Shown: piece by piece, positions 48,101 through 57,108 of the stretch
Position numbering within the stretch: the first letter of the stretch is position 1
Layout: each line of letters begins with the position of its first letter
Assembly: GCA_016702605.1 (NCBI GenBank)
Contig: JADJDQ010000001.1
Span: forward strand, 124,001-188,000
Direction of reading: 5' to 3'
DNA length: 64,000 bases
Source of the DNA: Candidatus Intricatilinea gracilis
Lineage (GTDB): Bacteria; Pseudomonadota; Gammaproteobacteria; Burkholderiales; Burkholderiaceae_C
Translations under genes and position numbers: made by a program
The notes under the pieces: model-generated
What the model was told of the DNA's origin: nothing
Database searches by the model: none
Seen by the model: only the letters and a program-made list of their open reading frames with translations

Positions 48101-48857
48101 GGCCGCACACAGCCGCCCGACCCCGCTTGGCCCCACCACCAGCGGTGTGTGGCGTGGCCCTGCCGCACCTCGGCCACGCGCCAGCGTGGCGGGTGCCCGA
48201 ACCGACATCGGCCTGCTGCTGGTGCCGGGCCTGGACGACAACGCGGTCGCACGCACCTTCAGCGGTCGGCCCGACGCGCAGCGGCGTGCGCTGCGTGTGT
48301 TCGTCGACAACGAGGAGGCCCAGGTCGCGCAGCTCATGCACCAACTGGCCGACCAGCGCCTGGTCGAGGCCCGCGCCGGCCTGCACGCACTGCGCGGAGC
48401 CTGCGGCGTGATCGGCGCCGTCGGCCTGCAGGTGCGCGCGGCGACGCTCGAAAAGGCGCTGGCGGCCGACGACGCCGCCGAACGCTGGCGCCACGGCGAC
48501 CTGCGCGCCAGCGCCGACAGCCTGCGCGCCGGCCTGCTGCGCCTGGTCGCCACCTTGCGCGACGCTCTACGCGCCGAGTTGCCCGAAGCCACGATTGCAC
48601 CCGAGCCACGGGGCAAACGTGCCAGGCTCGACCGCGACGACCTGGCCCGGCTCGACCGCCTCGACAGCCTGCTCGCCAGCGGCGACTTCGACGCCGGCAC
48701 CGCCTTGCGCGAGGCCGACGCGGCCCTGCGCAAGGGTCTGGCCAGCACCGACATCGAACGCCTGGCGGCGCTGGTGTCGAGTTTCGAGCACGGCCGCGCG
48801 CTCGCCCTGCTGCGCGAACTGCGGCGTCGCGAGGCGCCGACTTTCGATCAAACCTGA
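42153..48857 (+). CDS. Giant multi-PAS hybrid sensor histidine kinase (REC-REC-HPt)
   Basis: A 2,234-residue membrane hybrid kinase. Membrane segments lie near residues 26-45, 60-83, 107-127 and 388-408, with a roughly 260-residue sensor region between the third and fourth. About seven PAS domains follow, near residues 430, 560, 685, 815, 960, 1130 and 1280. HisKA has phospho-acceptor His1430 (NMSHEIRTPMNAI); the ATPase domain has DTGIGVPPEQ at 1578 and YGGTGLGL. The first receiver has Asp1725 (VVDAHLPGLDG), the second Asp1877 (LMDVQMPGIDG), and an HPt domain has His2078 (LHALRGACGVIGA). A Gly/Ala/Asp-rich insert splits the fifth PAS near 1065-1110. It likely senses redox or small molecules and relays phosphate to the coupled HD-GYP regulator; the signal is unknown. 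Confidence 0.92.
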   Translation: MSRRQRAMADPNTPTPTPRSATAAPLHVALLYAFCAALWIYGSDSLLASLFGETSWLAPISVFKGWAFVLVTALALYHLLQRRERSNPAEASAAQVAAVPLTLYPRVIVASLAGLIVLAAAGAVYLQYRQIEQREGARIEAIIRLRVEQIDRWLTGQTAAASFVASSSFYAGLLRRHEAGDPQALGLLMDRLNDFRTANQFKSAQVLDDQGRLILADPTTPRGPDSAGEVSPALRAAALQAMASGKPVRTDLHSESPELIGFEIVAPLVHLGQPARAAVVFYVDAQDYLLPTLHSWPLPSQTSTALLVRQVGDQLLGVRGRQPLPLTTPDNLAAQVIRGQMPAGRAFAAKDRTGRAVVGAVLPLAGTPWWVVAHVDQAELVELASNEAHWIASAAVLALFALGVATWLQREHEALRRSLHEQALQRERLDALAVVEAIADGSTDAIFAKDTEGRYLLFNRAAAAATGKTAAEVLGKNDQHVFGPDSARLVMSNDARVMADNRTVTFEEELDSGRGPTIWLATKGPLHDPAGRVIGLYGISRDISERRRAEAALRTSEARLRLFVDHAPVAIAMLDRELRYVAVSQRWLNDFHMLERLAGRDPVGLSHYELFPEAPARWREVHQRCLAGAVESSEDDHFVRPDGQVDSLRWESRPWLDDQGEVAGICLFCEITTDRVNADKARASSDARYRAAFEQSAVGMSETTIDGHWLAVNQRLCQITGYPREKLLKLSFQDITYPDDLEADLEQLRRTLAGEIDAFSIEKRYVRADGQTIWVMVSTSLLRDEQSHEAMYFIAAVEDITERKRAQAALVESARVLQSVEDSILDQLAVLDRDGNIVAVNAAWTRFAQDNGASPVDPARPNGPGLAASIDIGGNYLAVCDRAAATADATAAQAVAGIRAVLDGHEPIYSSEYPCHSPQEQRWFHMTVTPLGSQAGGAVVVHSNITARKREQELLRASEARYRSTVSALAEAVIMFDGAGHPISCNPSAEHMLGLSLQEMRDGGMALWQPIYNDGRSMPLDQLPMARALASGQPCHNVVLGIVGPASQLLWLLVNAEPLFDEASEPSAGASRACVDGDAGDAGAGGNAGAGDGDGAGAGRVGDDSRGKVSGVVVSFADITERHIAEQQLRKLSLAVEQSPAGIVITDVRGQIEYVNPAYSLVSGYSADEVLGRNPRLVRSGLTPPATYTEMWDALSRGEAWRGEFINRHKDGHLYHVHATLVALRDGDGHTSHYLSISEDVTERKRLAAELEHHQLHLEELVQERTRELEAAHQARLDSEKFSRAIADNLPDLVAYLDADQVCRFANLAARRWLSRDPDQLVGRTLVEILGSARYARQLSLVTSAMAGRPVNIEQRIETDSGEWVHAWLHYLPDIHPDGVRGVFLLISDISAIKQAELRLQQMNDELALARDRAEAASRAKSVFLANMSHEIRTPMNAIIGLTHLLQRDARDPQQNERLGRVGAAAQHLLAVINDILDLSKIESGKLELEQSDVNFDVLFQRACTMVSDRARARGLELVLDIRGLPEVLRGDPTRLSQGLVNLLSNAVKFTEHGAVVLSASVQGEDEDSVCVRFEVADTGIGVPPEQIARLFKAFEQADDSTTRRYGGTGLGLVITRHLAELMGGEIGVTSQVGVGSTFWFTARMRRPTPRTGLSGMVISQAPRPLLQPLRTLVVDDLPQARVALDAMLTTLGLRVEQVGDAADALALMTAATASADPVHLLVVDAHLPGLDGADLIDQLANTLPGGAPAAVLLASHDDDELRQRLGRLGAAGQAERTAVLLKPAIASRLSEQIGQVLRGSLPAQLLGTIPPTCDAEEQLRQRHTGDLVLLAEDNPVNRDVAVELLESAGLRVDLAEDGAQAIAKALQRPYRLILMDVQMPGIDGLQATRRLRAEPALAGLPILAMTANAFGEDRAACLAAGMDDHIGKPVDPQRLYEVLLHWLATSSRDGAATTTRDAAAPAWSPVVERGRDQAASGAGDDEAAHSRPTPLGPTTSGVWRGPAAPRPRASVAGARTDIGLLLVPGLDDNAVARTFSGRPDAQRRALRVFVDNEEAQVAQLMHQLADQRLVEARAGLHALRGACGVIGAVGLQVRAATLEKALAADDAAERWRHGDLRASADSLRAGLLRLVATLRDALRAELPEATIAPEPRGKRARLDRDDLARLDRLDSLLASGDFDAGTALREADAALRKGLASTDIERLAALVSSFEHGRALALLRELRRREAPTFDQT

Positions 48858-49006
48858 GCTGCGGCTCCTCGTCTCACGACGTCACACCTCGGTGACGCCG
48901 GAGCGTCAACGTGTCGCCCGCCCCCCCCACGCCACGACGCCTGGGGCAACAGTGCTGCGGCAATGCAAAGCCCTGCGACGCCGCCGGTTGCCCCGGGTGG
49001 AGCGCC

Positions 49007-49699
49007 TCATGAGCCGCCGGCCGAGGGGCCCAGCACACCCAGCAACCAGCGGTTCAGGTCGGCGATTTCTTCGGGGCAGACCGAGTGTTCCATCGGGTAC
49101 TCGTGCCAGTCGACCGGATGACCGATGGCACGCAAGGCGTCGCGCGACTCGACACCACGCGCCATCGCCACCACGCCGTCATGCCGACCATGGGCCATGA
49201 AGATCGGCGTGGCACTGTTGGCCGCGTGGCGTTCGGCCGCCGTGTTTGCAGCCAGGGGCAGATAGCCCGACAGCGCCACCAGCCCGGCCAGACGGTACGG
49301 GCAACGCAGACCGGTCATGAATGTCATGGCCGAGCCCTGCGAGAAGCCCATCAGCACGATGCGACCTGGCGCCACGCCGCGCGCGATCTCGCGGTCGATC
49401 AGCCCCTGCACCACCGCCTGCGAACGGCGCAGGCCGGCCTCGTCCTCACGCTGCAGCAGGTCGCCGCTGCGGATGTCGTACCAGGCCGGCATCACGTAGC
49501 CGCCGTTGATCGTCACCGGCATCTCGTCGGCGTTGGGCAACACGAAGCGCATGTCGCCCACCTCGCGCAGATCGAGCGCCTCGCACACCGGCACGAAGTC
49601 GCTGCCGTCAGCCCCCAGGCCGTGCAGGATGATGAGACTGGCCACAGGGTTGGGGCCGGATTGCAGATCGATGGGGGCAAGGCTGGGCATGGTGTTCAC
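49007..49699 (-). CDS. Alpha/beta-hydrolase, carboxylesterase/phospholipase type
   Basis: A 230-residue serine hydrolase of the EstB/acyl-protein thioesterase-like group. The oxyanion segment is LIILHGLGADGSDFVPV, the nucleophile elbow GFSQGSAM, the acidic residue follows in FMAHGRHDGVV, and the catalytic His is in EYPMEHSV. No signal peptide, so cytoplasmic. It lies 70 bp downstream of glpK on the same strand and may be co-transcribed, but a link with glycerol (for example glyceride hydrolysis) is only suggested by position. Confidence 0.88.
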   Translation of the reverse strand: MNTMPSLAPIDLQSGPNPVASLIILHGLGADGSDFVPVCEALDLREVGDMRFVLPNADEMPVTINGGYVMPAWYDIRSGDLLQREDEAGLRRSQAVVQGLIDREIARGVAPGRIVLMGFSQGSAMTFMTGLRCPYRLAGLVALSGYLPLAANTAAERHAANSATPIFMAHGRHDGVVAMARGVESRDALRAIGHPVDWHEYPMEHSVCPEEIADLNRWLLGVLGPSAGGS

Positions 49700-49769
49700 G
49701 GTTGATCAGGTGGCGCCATGATGCCCGCACCAGCAATTGCCCGCCTCTGCACTGCCGTGCCTGGGGACT

Positions 49770-51290
49770 CTAGTCCGCCACCGTCTGCCTCACCGCATGC
49801 TCCCAGCGCGCCATCAACTCCTGCGCGCGGTCGCGCGCCAGGGTGGGGTGAAAGCGCCGTTCCACCTGCCACTGGCTGCTGAGTTCGTCGAGGTTGCGGT
49901 AGACGCCCGTGGCCAGGCCGGCCAGGTAGGCCGCGCCCAGGGCCGTGGTTTCGATGACCTTGGGCCGAACCACCGGGATGCCGAGCAGGTCGGCCTGGAA
50001 CTGCATCAGCAGGTCGTTGACGCAGGCACCACCGTCGACGCGCAATTCGGTGACCTGGGTGCCGGCGCCGGGGCCACCGCCGTCGGCGGCGTCCCGGCTC
50101 ATGGCCTGCAGAAGCGCGGCGCATTGGTAGGCGATGGATTCGAGCGCTGCCCGCGCAATGTGTGCCACCGTGCTGCCGCGGGTGAGGCCCACGATGGCGC
50201 CGCGTGCCTCGGCCTGCCAGTAGGGCGCACCCAGGCCGGTGAAGGCGGGCACGAACATGACGCCGCCCGAATCGGGAACACTTTCGGCCAGGCCTTGCAC
50301 CTCGCTGCTGGCCGAGATGGCCTTGAGGCCGTCACGCAACCACTGCACCACCGCACCGCCGATGAAGACACTGCCTTCGAAGGCGAACTGCGGCTTGGCG
50401 TCCACCTGTGCCGCGCTGGTGGTAATGAGACCGTTGGTCGAGGTGCGGAAACGATCACCCGTGTGCATGAGCATGAAACAGCCCGTGCCGTAGGTGTTCT
50501 TGGCGAGGCCGGCGCTGAAACAGGCCTGGCCGAACAGCGCACTTTGCTGGTCACCCGCCATGCCGGCGATGGGCAGGCTGGCGCCAAGTAGTGCAGCGTC
50601 GCTCTCGCCAAACACATGGCTGGACGGAAAGACCTTGGGCAGCAGGCTTTCGGGCACATGCAGCTGCTTGAGCAGTTCGTGATCCCACACGTTGTGGCGG
50701 ATGTCGAAGAGCATCGTGCGTGCGGCGTTGCTCACGTCGGTGGCGTGCACCCGGCCGCCGGTGAGCTTCCACAGCAGCCAGCTGTCGACTGTGCCGAAGG
50801 CCAGTTCACCCTTGGCAGCGGCGATGTGGGCGCCGTTCACATGGTCGAGGATCCAGCGGATCTTGGTGGCCGAAAAGTAGGCGTCGATCACCAGCCCGGT
50901 GCTGGCGCGCACCTGGTCGCTCAGGCCCTGGGCGCGCAGCTGGGCGCACAGCGGCTCGGCGCGGCGGTCCTGCCAGACGATGGCGTTGTAGATGGGCTGG
51001 CCGGTGCGGCGGTTCCACACCAGTGTGGTCTCGCGCTGGTTGGTGATGCCGATGGCCTTGACCTGCGCGGTGATGTCGGCGCTGCTGGTGAGGCCGGCCT
51101 TGGCCAGCGCCTCGCGCGCGGTGGCGAGCTGGCTGTCCCAGATCTCCATCGGGTCATGCTCGACCCAGCCGGGCTGCGGGTAGATCTGGCGGAACTCGCG
51201 CTGCGCCATCGCCACGATGTGGCCGTCGGCGTCGAAGACGATGCTGCGTGAGCTGGACGTGCCTTGGTCGAGGGCGAGGATGTATGCCAT
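49770..51290 (-). CDS. glpK: Glycerol kinase
   Basis: Phosphorylates glycerol to glycerol-3-phosphate, trapping it in the cell. The 506-residue FGGY-family protein starts MAYILALDQGTSSSRSIVF. It has NQRETTLVWNRRTGQP, AIVWQDRR, ATDVSNAARTMLFDI and GMAGDQQSALFG, all characteristic of GlpK and specific among FGGY kinases. It is downstream of glpR on the same strand, and its product is the substrate of GlpD encoded divergently. Confidence 0.97.
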   Translation of the reverse strand: MAYILALDQGTSSSRSIVFDADGHIVAMAQREFRQIYPQPGWVEHDPMEIWDSQLATAREALAKAGLTSSADITAQVKAIGITNQRETTLVWNRRTGQPIYNAIVWQDRRAEPLCAQLRAQGLSDQVRASTGLVIDAYFSATKIRWILDHVNGAHIAAAKGELAFGTVDSWLLWKLTGGRVHATDVSNAARTMLFDIRHNVWDHELLKQLHVPESLLPKVFPSSHVFGESDAALLGASLPIAGMAGDQQSALFGQACFSAGLAKNTYGTGCFMLMHTGDRFRTSTNGLITTSAAQVDAKPQFAFEGSVFIGGAVVQWLRDGLKAISASSEVQGLAESVPDSGGVMFVPAFTGLGAPYWQAEARGAIVGLTRGSTVAHIARAALESIAYQCAALLQAMSRDAADGGGPGAGTQVTELRVDGGACVNDLLMQFQADLLGIPVVRPKVIETTALGAAYLAGLATGVYRNLDELSSQWQVERRFHPTLARDRAQELMARWEHAVRQTVAD

Positions 51291-51364
51291 GGCGGACCTT
51301 GCCGGGTGTTGTGTGAGGTGGGAGAGAGGCCTGTGGCGCCAGACCGATTGGCGATCGATCTGAA

Positions 51365-52126
51365 CTACGCGACTTCCAGCTGCACGCCCGCGTCGGCGAG
51401 CAGCTGCGGAAACGGATCGGGCGGCACGGCGTCGGTGTAGAGGCGATCGAGGTGATCGAAACGCGCCAGCTCCACCATCGCCGGGCGGTTGAACTTGCTG
51501 GCGTCGGCGGCCAGCCAGATCTCGCGCGACTGCTCGACGATGGCGCGTGACACCTTGACCTCGCGGTAGTCGAAGTCGCGCAGCGTGCCGTCGGCCTCGA
51601 TGCCCGAGATGCCGATCAGGCCGATGTCGACCTTGAACTGGCGGATGAAGTCGACCGTGGCCTCGCCGATCACACCGCGGTCACGCGCCCGCACCAGGCC
51701 ACCGGCAACGATGACTTCGCAGTCGGCGTTGTCACACAGGATGCCGGCCACGTTGAGATTGTTGGTGATGACACGCAGGCCGCGGTGATGCAGCAGCTCA
51801 CGCGCCACCGCCTCGGTGGTGGTGCCGATGTTGAGCAGCAGCGAGCAGCCCTCGGGCACGGCCTTGGCCACTGCCTTGGCAATGCGTTGTTTGCCGTCGG
51901 CATGGAGCGCCTTGCGCTGGCGGTAGGCGATGTTCTCGGTGGTCGAACTCGGCAGCCGCACGCCGCCGTGAAACCGCGCCAGCAGCCCCGCTTCGGCCAG
52001 CAGCTTGACGTCGCGCCGCACCGTCTGCAGCGTCACTGCGAAGCGGTCGGCCAGCGCCTCGACGCTCACGCTGCCACGTGTACGCACCTCGGCCAGCAGC
52101 TCGGATTGGCGTGGGTTCGGATTCAT
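51365..52126 (-). CDS. glpR: DeoR-family repressor of glycerol genes, GlpR-like
   Basis: Transcription factor of 253 residues from the ATG at 52126. The N-terminal helix-turn-helix is RQSELLAEVRTRGSVSVEALADRFAVTLQTVRRDV in overview, and the C-terminal sugar-phosphate sensor domain contains LLLNIGTTTEAVARELL, VITNNLNVAGIL and LIGISGIEADGTL. The usual GlpR ligand is glycerol-3-phosphate, which releases repression. It is divergent from glpD; the 194-bp region between carries phased CGAACA-type half-sites that are likely its operator. Confidence 0.9.
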   Translation of the reverse strand: MNPNPRQSELLAEVRTRGSVSVEALADRFAVTLQTVRRDVKLLAEAGLLARFHGGVRLPSSTTENIAYRQRKALHADGKQRIAKAVAKAVPEGCSLLLNIGTTTEAVARELLHHRGLRVITNNLNVAGILCDNADCEVIVAGGLVRARDRGVIGEATVDFIRQFKVDIGLIGISGIEADGTLRDFDYREVKVSRAIVEQSREIWLAADASKFNRPAMVELARFDHLDRLYTDAVPPDPFPQLLADAGVQLEVA

Positions 52127-52184
52127 CTGGCCGCGAGCGTAAGCGATCAACAAACAGTCTGCCGGGCGGGTAAACGCTGATGAA

Positions 52185-52244
52185 CGAAACACACATCTGC
52201 GTTAAAAAGAAAAAGGACGAACAAAAACGAACACAAACCGAACA
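52185..52244 (+). promoter_or_regulatory. Phased half-site array, likely GlpR operator, in the glpR-glpD divergent region
   Basis: CGAAAC at 52185 and CGAACA at 52218, 52228 and 52239 recur with spacings of 33, 10 and 11 bp, so all four fall on the same face of the helix. DeoR-family repressors bind repeated TTCG/CGAA half-sites of this kind. The block is unusually AT-rich for this genome and lies between the two divergent starts, where it could control both glpRK and glpD-glpSTPQUV. Confidence 0.6.
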
Positions 52245-52320
52245 TTGCTCAACTTTGAGCCGGCGAGTGTTCCGAGATCTCTCTGCTGCCCGCCTGACCT
52301 TGCCGACCCGGAGCCCACCC

Positions 52321-54060
52321 TTGTCGATCGCCACGCCGCCTGCTGCGGCGCCCCTGCCTGCCTCGGTGCCCGCCCTCCACGGCGACCCGGCCGACCGCGC
52401 ACCAGCCTCACCCACCCACGGCGACGACTGCGATGTGTTCGTGGTGGGCGGCGGCATCAACGGTTGCGGCATTGCGCGCGACCTGGCCGGGCGCGGCTGG
52501 CGCGTCACGCTGGTCGAGGCGGACGACATCGGCTCACACACCTCGTCGTCGTCGACCAAGCTCATCCACGGCGGGCTGCGTTACCTCGAGTACTACGAGT
52601 TCAACCTGGTGCGCAAGGCGCTGCAGGAGCGCGAGGTGCTGCTCAAGAGCGCACCGCACATCATGTGGCCGCTGCGTTTCGTGATGCCACACGACGCGGC
52701 CATGCGCCCGGCCTGGTTCATCCGCTGCGGCCTGTTCCTGTACGACCATCTGGCACGGCGCGAGGTCCTGCCCGGATCGACCAGCATCGACCTGCGCGGG
52801 CACGAACTGGGCGCGGCACTCAACGCCAGGTACACACGCGGCTTCGTCTATTCGGACGGGTGGGTCGACGACGCCCGCCTGGTGCTGCTCAACGCCGTGG
52901 ACGCGCGCGACCACGGCGCCCGCATCTACACCCGCACCCGTTGCACACACGCCCAGCGCAGCGCGCAAGGCTGGCAGGCCACCGTGCGCGACGCCGACGG
53001 CAACGAGCGGCAGATCAACGCCCGCGCCCTGGTCAACGCCGCAGGGCCCTGGGCCGAAGCCTTTCTGCGCGGCGCGGCGCAGGCGGCACGCGGCGAAACG
53101 CTGGCCACCAAACACCTGCGCCTGGTCAAGGGCAGCCACATCGTGGTGAAGAAACGCTTCGACCACGACCACGCCTATATCTTCCAGAACCCCGACAAAC
53201 GCATCATCTTCGCCATCCCGTACGAGGGCGAGTACACACTCATCGGCACCACCGACGTCGAGCTGCACGGCGACCCGCGCGGCGCGGCCATCACCCCCGA
53301 CGAGGTCGACTACCTGTGTGAACAGGCCAGCCGTTACCTGCGCGAGCCGGTGCACCCCGCCGACGTGGTGTGGAGCTACTCGGGGGTGCGCCCGCTGCTG
53401 GACGACGAATCGGGCGATCCCTCGGCCGTGACGCGCGACTACCTGCTCGAATCCAACACCGAGGCGGCCCCACTGCTCAGCGTGTGGGGCGGCAAGATCA
53501 CCACCTGCCGCAAACTCGCCGAAGATGCCGCCGACGAGATCGGCCGCATGCTGGGTGAACGCCGCAGCCACTGGACACACGGCGCCTTTCTGCCCGGCGG
53601 CGACCTGGTGCCCTGGATCGGCTCGGCGCTGCGCCCCGACAGCGACTTCACACGCCTGGTGCAGGCCGTCTGCCTGCGCCACCCCTGGTTGCCCGTCGCA
53701 CTCGCGCGCCGCCTGGCGCGGGCTTATGGCGCCCAGGTGGGCGCCGTCATCGGCATGGCGCTGTCGCTGGCCGACCTGGGCGCCGAGGTGGCACCCGGCC
53801 TGTTCGAGGCCGAGCTGCGCTACCAGCAGCAACATGAGTGGGCCGTGAGCGGCGACGACGTCCTGTGGCGCCGCAGCAAGCTTGGACTGCACTACAGCGA
53901 GGCTGACCGAGCCGCCGTGACCGACTGGATGCAGCGACAACCGGCAGCAAACGGATCGCCCGCGGTGCGAGGGAAAGCCAGCCCCCCCACCAGCCTTGGC
54001 GGCGCCGACACTGCCGCCCCACCACACCCCCTGTCCCCCAACCGAGAGGTCGCTCGATGA
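52321..54060 (+). CDS. glpD: Aerobic glycerol-3-phosphate dehydrogenase
   Basis: FAD-dependent, membrane-associated enzyme oxidising glycerol-3-phosphate to dihydroxyacetone phosphate and feeding electrons to quinone. The FAD-binding motif is VVGGGINGCGIARDLAGRG, followed by SSSSTKLIHGGLRYLEYYEF. I place the start at TTG 52321, with GGAG 8 bp upstream (579 residues): the in-frame ATG at 52180 would put the N-terminus inside the operator array and add Lys-rich non-family sequence. About 30 residues of Ala/Pro linker still precede the FAD motif. The C-terminus also carries a Pro/Ser-rich extension beyond LGLHYSEADRAAVTDWM. Overlaps glpS by ATGA. Confidence 0.94.
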   Translation: MSIATPPAAAPLPASVPALHGDPADRAPASPTHGDDCDVFVVGGGINGCGIARDLAGRGWRVTLVEADDIGSHTSSSSTKLIHGGLRYLEYYEFNLVRKALQEREVLLKSAPHIMWPLRFVMPHDAAMRPAWFIRCGLFLYDHLARREVLPGSTSIDLRGHELGAALNARYTRGFVYSDGWVDDARLVLLNAVDARDHGARIYTRTRCTHAQRSAQGWQATVRDADGNERQINARALVNAAGPWAEAFLRGAAQAARGETLATKHLRLVKGSHIVVKKRFDHDHAYIFQNPDKRIIFAIPYEGEYTLIGTTDVELHGDPRGAAITPDEVDYLCEQASRYLREPVHPADVVWSYSGVRPLLDDESGDPSAVTRDYLLESNTEAAPLLSVWGGKITTCRKLAEDAADEIGRMLGERRSHWTHGAFLPGGDLVPWIGSALRPDSDFTRLVQAVCLRHPWLPVALARRLARAYGAQVGAVIGMALSLADLGAEVAPGLFEAELRYQQQHEWAVSGDDVLWRRSKLGLHYSEADRAAVTDWMQRQPAANGSPAVRGKASPPTSLGGADTAAPPHPLSPNREVAR

Positions 54061-55139
54061 AGCTGGCTCTGGAGGGCATCAGCAAGAAGGTCGGACCTGC
54101 CGACTGGCTGTATGCCATGGATCTGCAACCCCAGGCGGGCGCGGTGACCGTGCTGCTCGGCGCCACCCAGGCCGGCAAGACCACCCTGATGCGGCTGATG
54201 GCCGGGCTCGATCTGCCCACACAAGGCCGCGTCAAGGTCGACGGCATCGACGTCACCGGCGTGCCGGTGCGTGAACGCAATGTGGCCATGGTCTACCAGC
54301 AGTTCATCAACTATCCGTCGTTCACGGTCTACGACAACATCGCCTCGCCGCTCAAGCTCCGGCGCGAGGCCCACATCGAGCAGCGGGTGCGCGAAATCGC
54401 GAAGAAGCTGCACATCGAGATATTCCTGGATCGCCTGCCGGCGGAGTTGTCGGGTGGCCAGCAGCAACGTGTGGCGCTGGCGCGTGCGCTGGCCAAGGCC
54501 GCACCGCTGATGCTGCTCGATGAACCTCTCGTCAACCTCGACTACAAGCTGCGCGAGGAACTGCGCGAAGAGCTCAGCCAGCTGTTCGCCAGCGGCGACT
54601 CGACCGTCGTCTACGCCACCACCGAACCGGCCGAAGCCCTGCTGCTGGGTGGCTACACCGCGGTGATGGACGCGGGTGAACTGCTGCAGTACGGGCCCAC
54701 GGCCGACGTGTTCCATGCGCCGGCATCGATCCGTGTGGCACGCGCCTTCAGTGACCCGCCCATGAACCTGCTGGCCGGCGAAGTGGCGGCCGGTGGGGCG
54801 CGCCTGACCGGTGGGCCTCTGCTGGCGCTGGCCTTGCCGGACCATGCCACACGTGCGCTGACGCTGGGCATACGCGCCAGCGCCTTGCGGGTGCGGTCTA
54901 GGCCCGGCGACGTGGCGCTGTCGGGTGTGGTGGAGCTGGCCGAAATCTCGGGCTCGGACACCTTCGTGCACGTGAAGACGCTGGTCGGCGAAGTCGTCGC
55001 CCAGCTCACCGGTGTGCACGACTTCCAGCTCGGTGCCGCGGTGACGCTGCATGTCGACCCGGCGCAGGTCTATGCCTTCGACGCCGCCGGCAAGTTGCTC
55101 ACCGCGCCGGCGCGCAACAGCAGCGGAGGGTCACACTGA
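54057..55139 (+). CDS. glpS: Glycerol ABC transporter ATP-binding protein 1 (GlpS-like)
   Basis: ATPase subunit of a MalK-like sugar-type importer, 360 residues with a C-terminal TOBE region. Walker A is GATQAGKT (35-42), an unusual variant; signature LSGGQ is intact (131-135); Walker B is LMLLDE (151-156). The switch histidine is missing: the usual YVTHD reads YATTE with Thr189 in its place. This matches the GlpS subunit of rhizobial glycerol transporters in context (glpD-glpSTPQUV order). It forms a heterodimer with the next gene's product, inferred. Overlaps glpT by one base (TGATGG). Confidence 0.9.
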   Translation: MKLALEGISKKVGPADWLYAMDLQPQAGAVTVLLGATQAGKTTLMRLMAGLDLPTQGRVKVDGIDVTGVPVRERNVAMVYQQFINYPSFTVYDNIASPLKLRREAHIEQRVREIAKKLHIEIFLDRLPAELSGGQQQRVALARALAKAAPLMLLDEPLVNLDYKLREELREELSQLFASGDSTVVYATTEPAEALLLGGYTAVMDAGELLQYGPTADVFHAPASIRVARAFSDPPMNLLAGEVAAGGARLTGGPLLALALPDHATRALTLGIRASALRVRSRPGDVALSGVVELAEISGSDTFVHVKTLVGEVVAQLTGVHDFQLGAAVTLHVDPAQVYAFDAAGKLLTAPARNSSGGSH

Positions 55140-56214
55140 TGGCCCGCATCGACCTCGACCTGGCGCACAGCTACAAGTCCGACCCCAAGGACGACGCCGA
55201 CTACGCGCTGCTGCCGCTCAAGATGAGCTTTTCGGACGGCGGCGCCTACGCCCTGCTCGGCCCCTCGGGCTGCGGCAAGACGACCATGCTCAACATCATG
55301 TCGGGCCTGCTCGTGCCGTCCAGCGGCACGGTGTTGTTCGACGGCGTCGACACCACCCGCGCCACGCCGCAGCAACGCAACATCGCCCAGGTGTTCCAGT
55401 TTCCGGTCATCTACGACACCATGACGGTGGCCGAGAACCTGGCCTTTCCGCTCAAGAACCGCAAGGTGCCCGCAGCGCAGATCAAGGCGCGCGTGGGCCA
55501 GATCGCCGAGATGCTCGAGATGAGCCATCAGCTCGACATGCGTGCGGCCGGCCTGGCGGCAGACCAGAAGCAGAAGATCTCGCTGGGCCGTGGCCTGGTG
55601 CGCCCCGACGTGGCGGCCGTGTTGTTCGACGAACCGCTCACCGTGATCGACCCGCACCTCAAGTGGCAACTGCGGCGCAAGCTCAAGCAGATCCACCATG
55701 AGTTGAAGCTCACGCTGATCTACGTGACCCACGACCAGGTCGAGGCCCTCACCTTTGCCGAACACGTGGTGGTGATGACGCGCGGCCGCGTGGTGCAGCT
55801 CGGTTCACCCGAGGCGCTGTTCGAGCGACCGGCGCACACGTTCGTGGGCCATTTCATCGGCTCGCCGGGCATGAACTTCCTGCCGGTGCGGTCGTTCGGG
55901 CTGCGCATCAGCCTGGGCAGCTACCAGCTCGATCTGCCCGCGGGTCACACCAGCCTGCCCGACGGTGAATTGCGCATGGGCATCCGGCCCGAATACGTGC
56001 AGATGGCGGCGGCCAACACACCGGGCGCCCTGCCCGCCGTGCTGCAGCGCCGCCAGGACATCGGCACCTACTGGATGCTCACCGCCCAGCTCGGTGAACA
56101 CCAGGTCAAGGCCCGCCTGGCGCCCGATGCCGAGCTGCCTGCCCCGGGTGCGACGGTGTGGCTGAGCCTGCTGAACGAACACAGCTGCTTCTATCGCAAC
56201 GAGGAGCTGATCAC

Positions 56215-56218
<4 letters not shown>
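55139..56218 (+). CDS. Glycerol ABC transporter ATP-binding protein 2 (GlpT-like)
   Basis: Second ATPase subunit, 359 residues, with Walker A GPSGCGKT (41-48), Walker B VLFDE (161-165) and a normal switch histidine His198 in YVTHDQVEA. The signature is degenerate: the LSGGQ position reads LAADQ (139-143), losing the Ser and both Gly. This complements GlpS, which keeps the signature but lacks the switch histidine. A C-terminal TOBE-type domain is present (GIRPEYVQM). Note that this GlpT is not the E. coli GlpT antiporter. ATGA overlap with the next gene. Confidence 0.9.
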
Positions 56219-57100
<882 letters not shown>

Positions 57101-57108
<8 letters not shown>

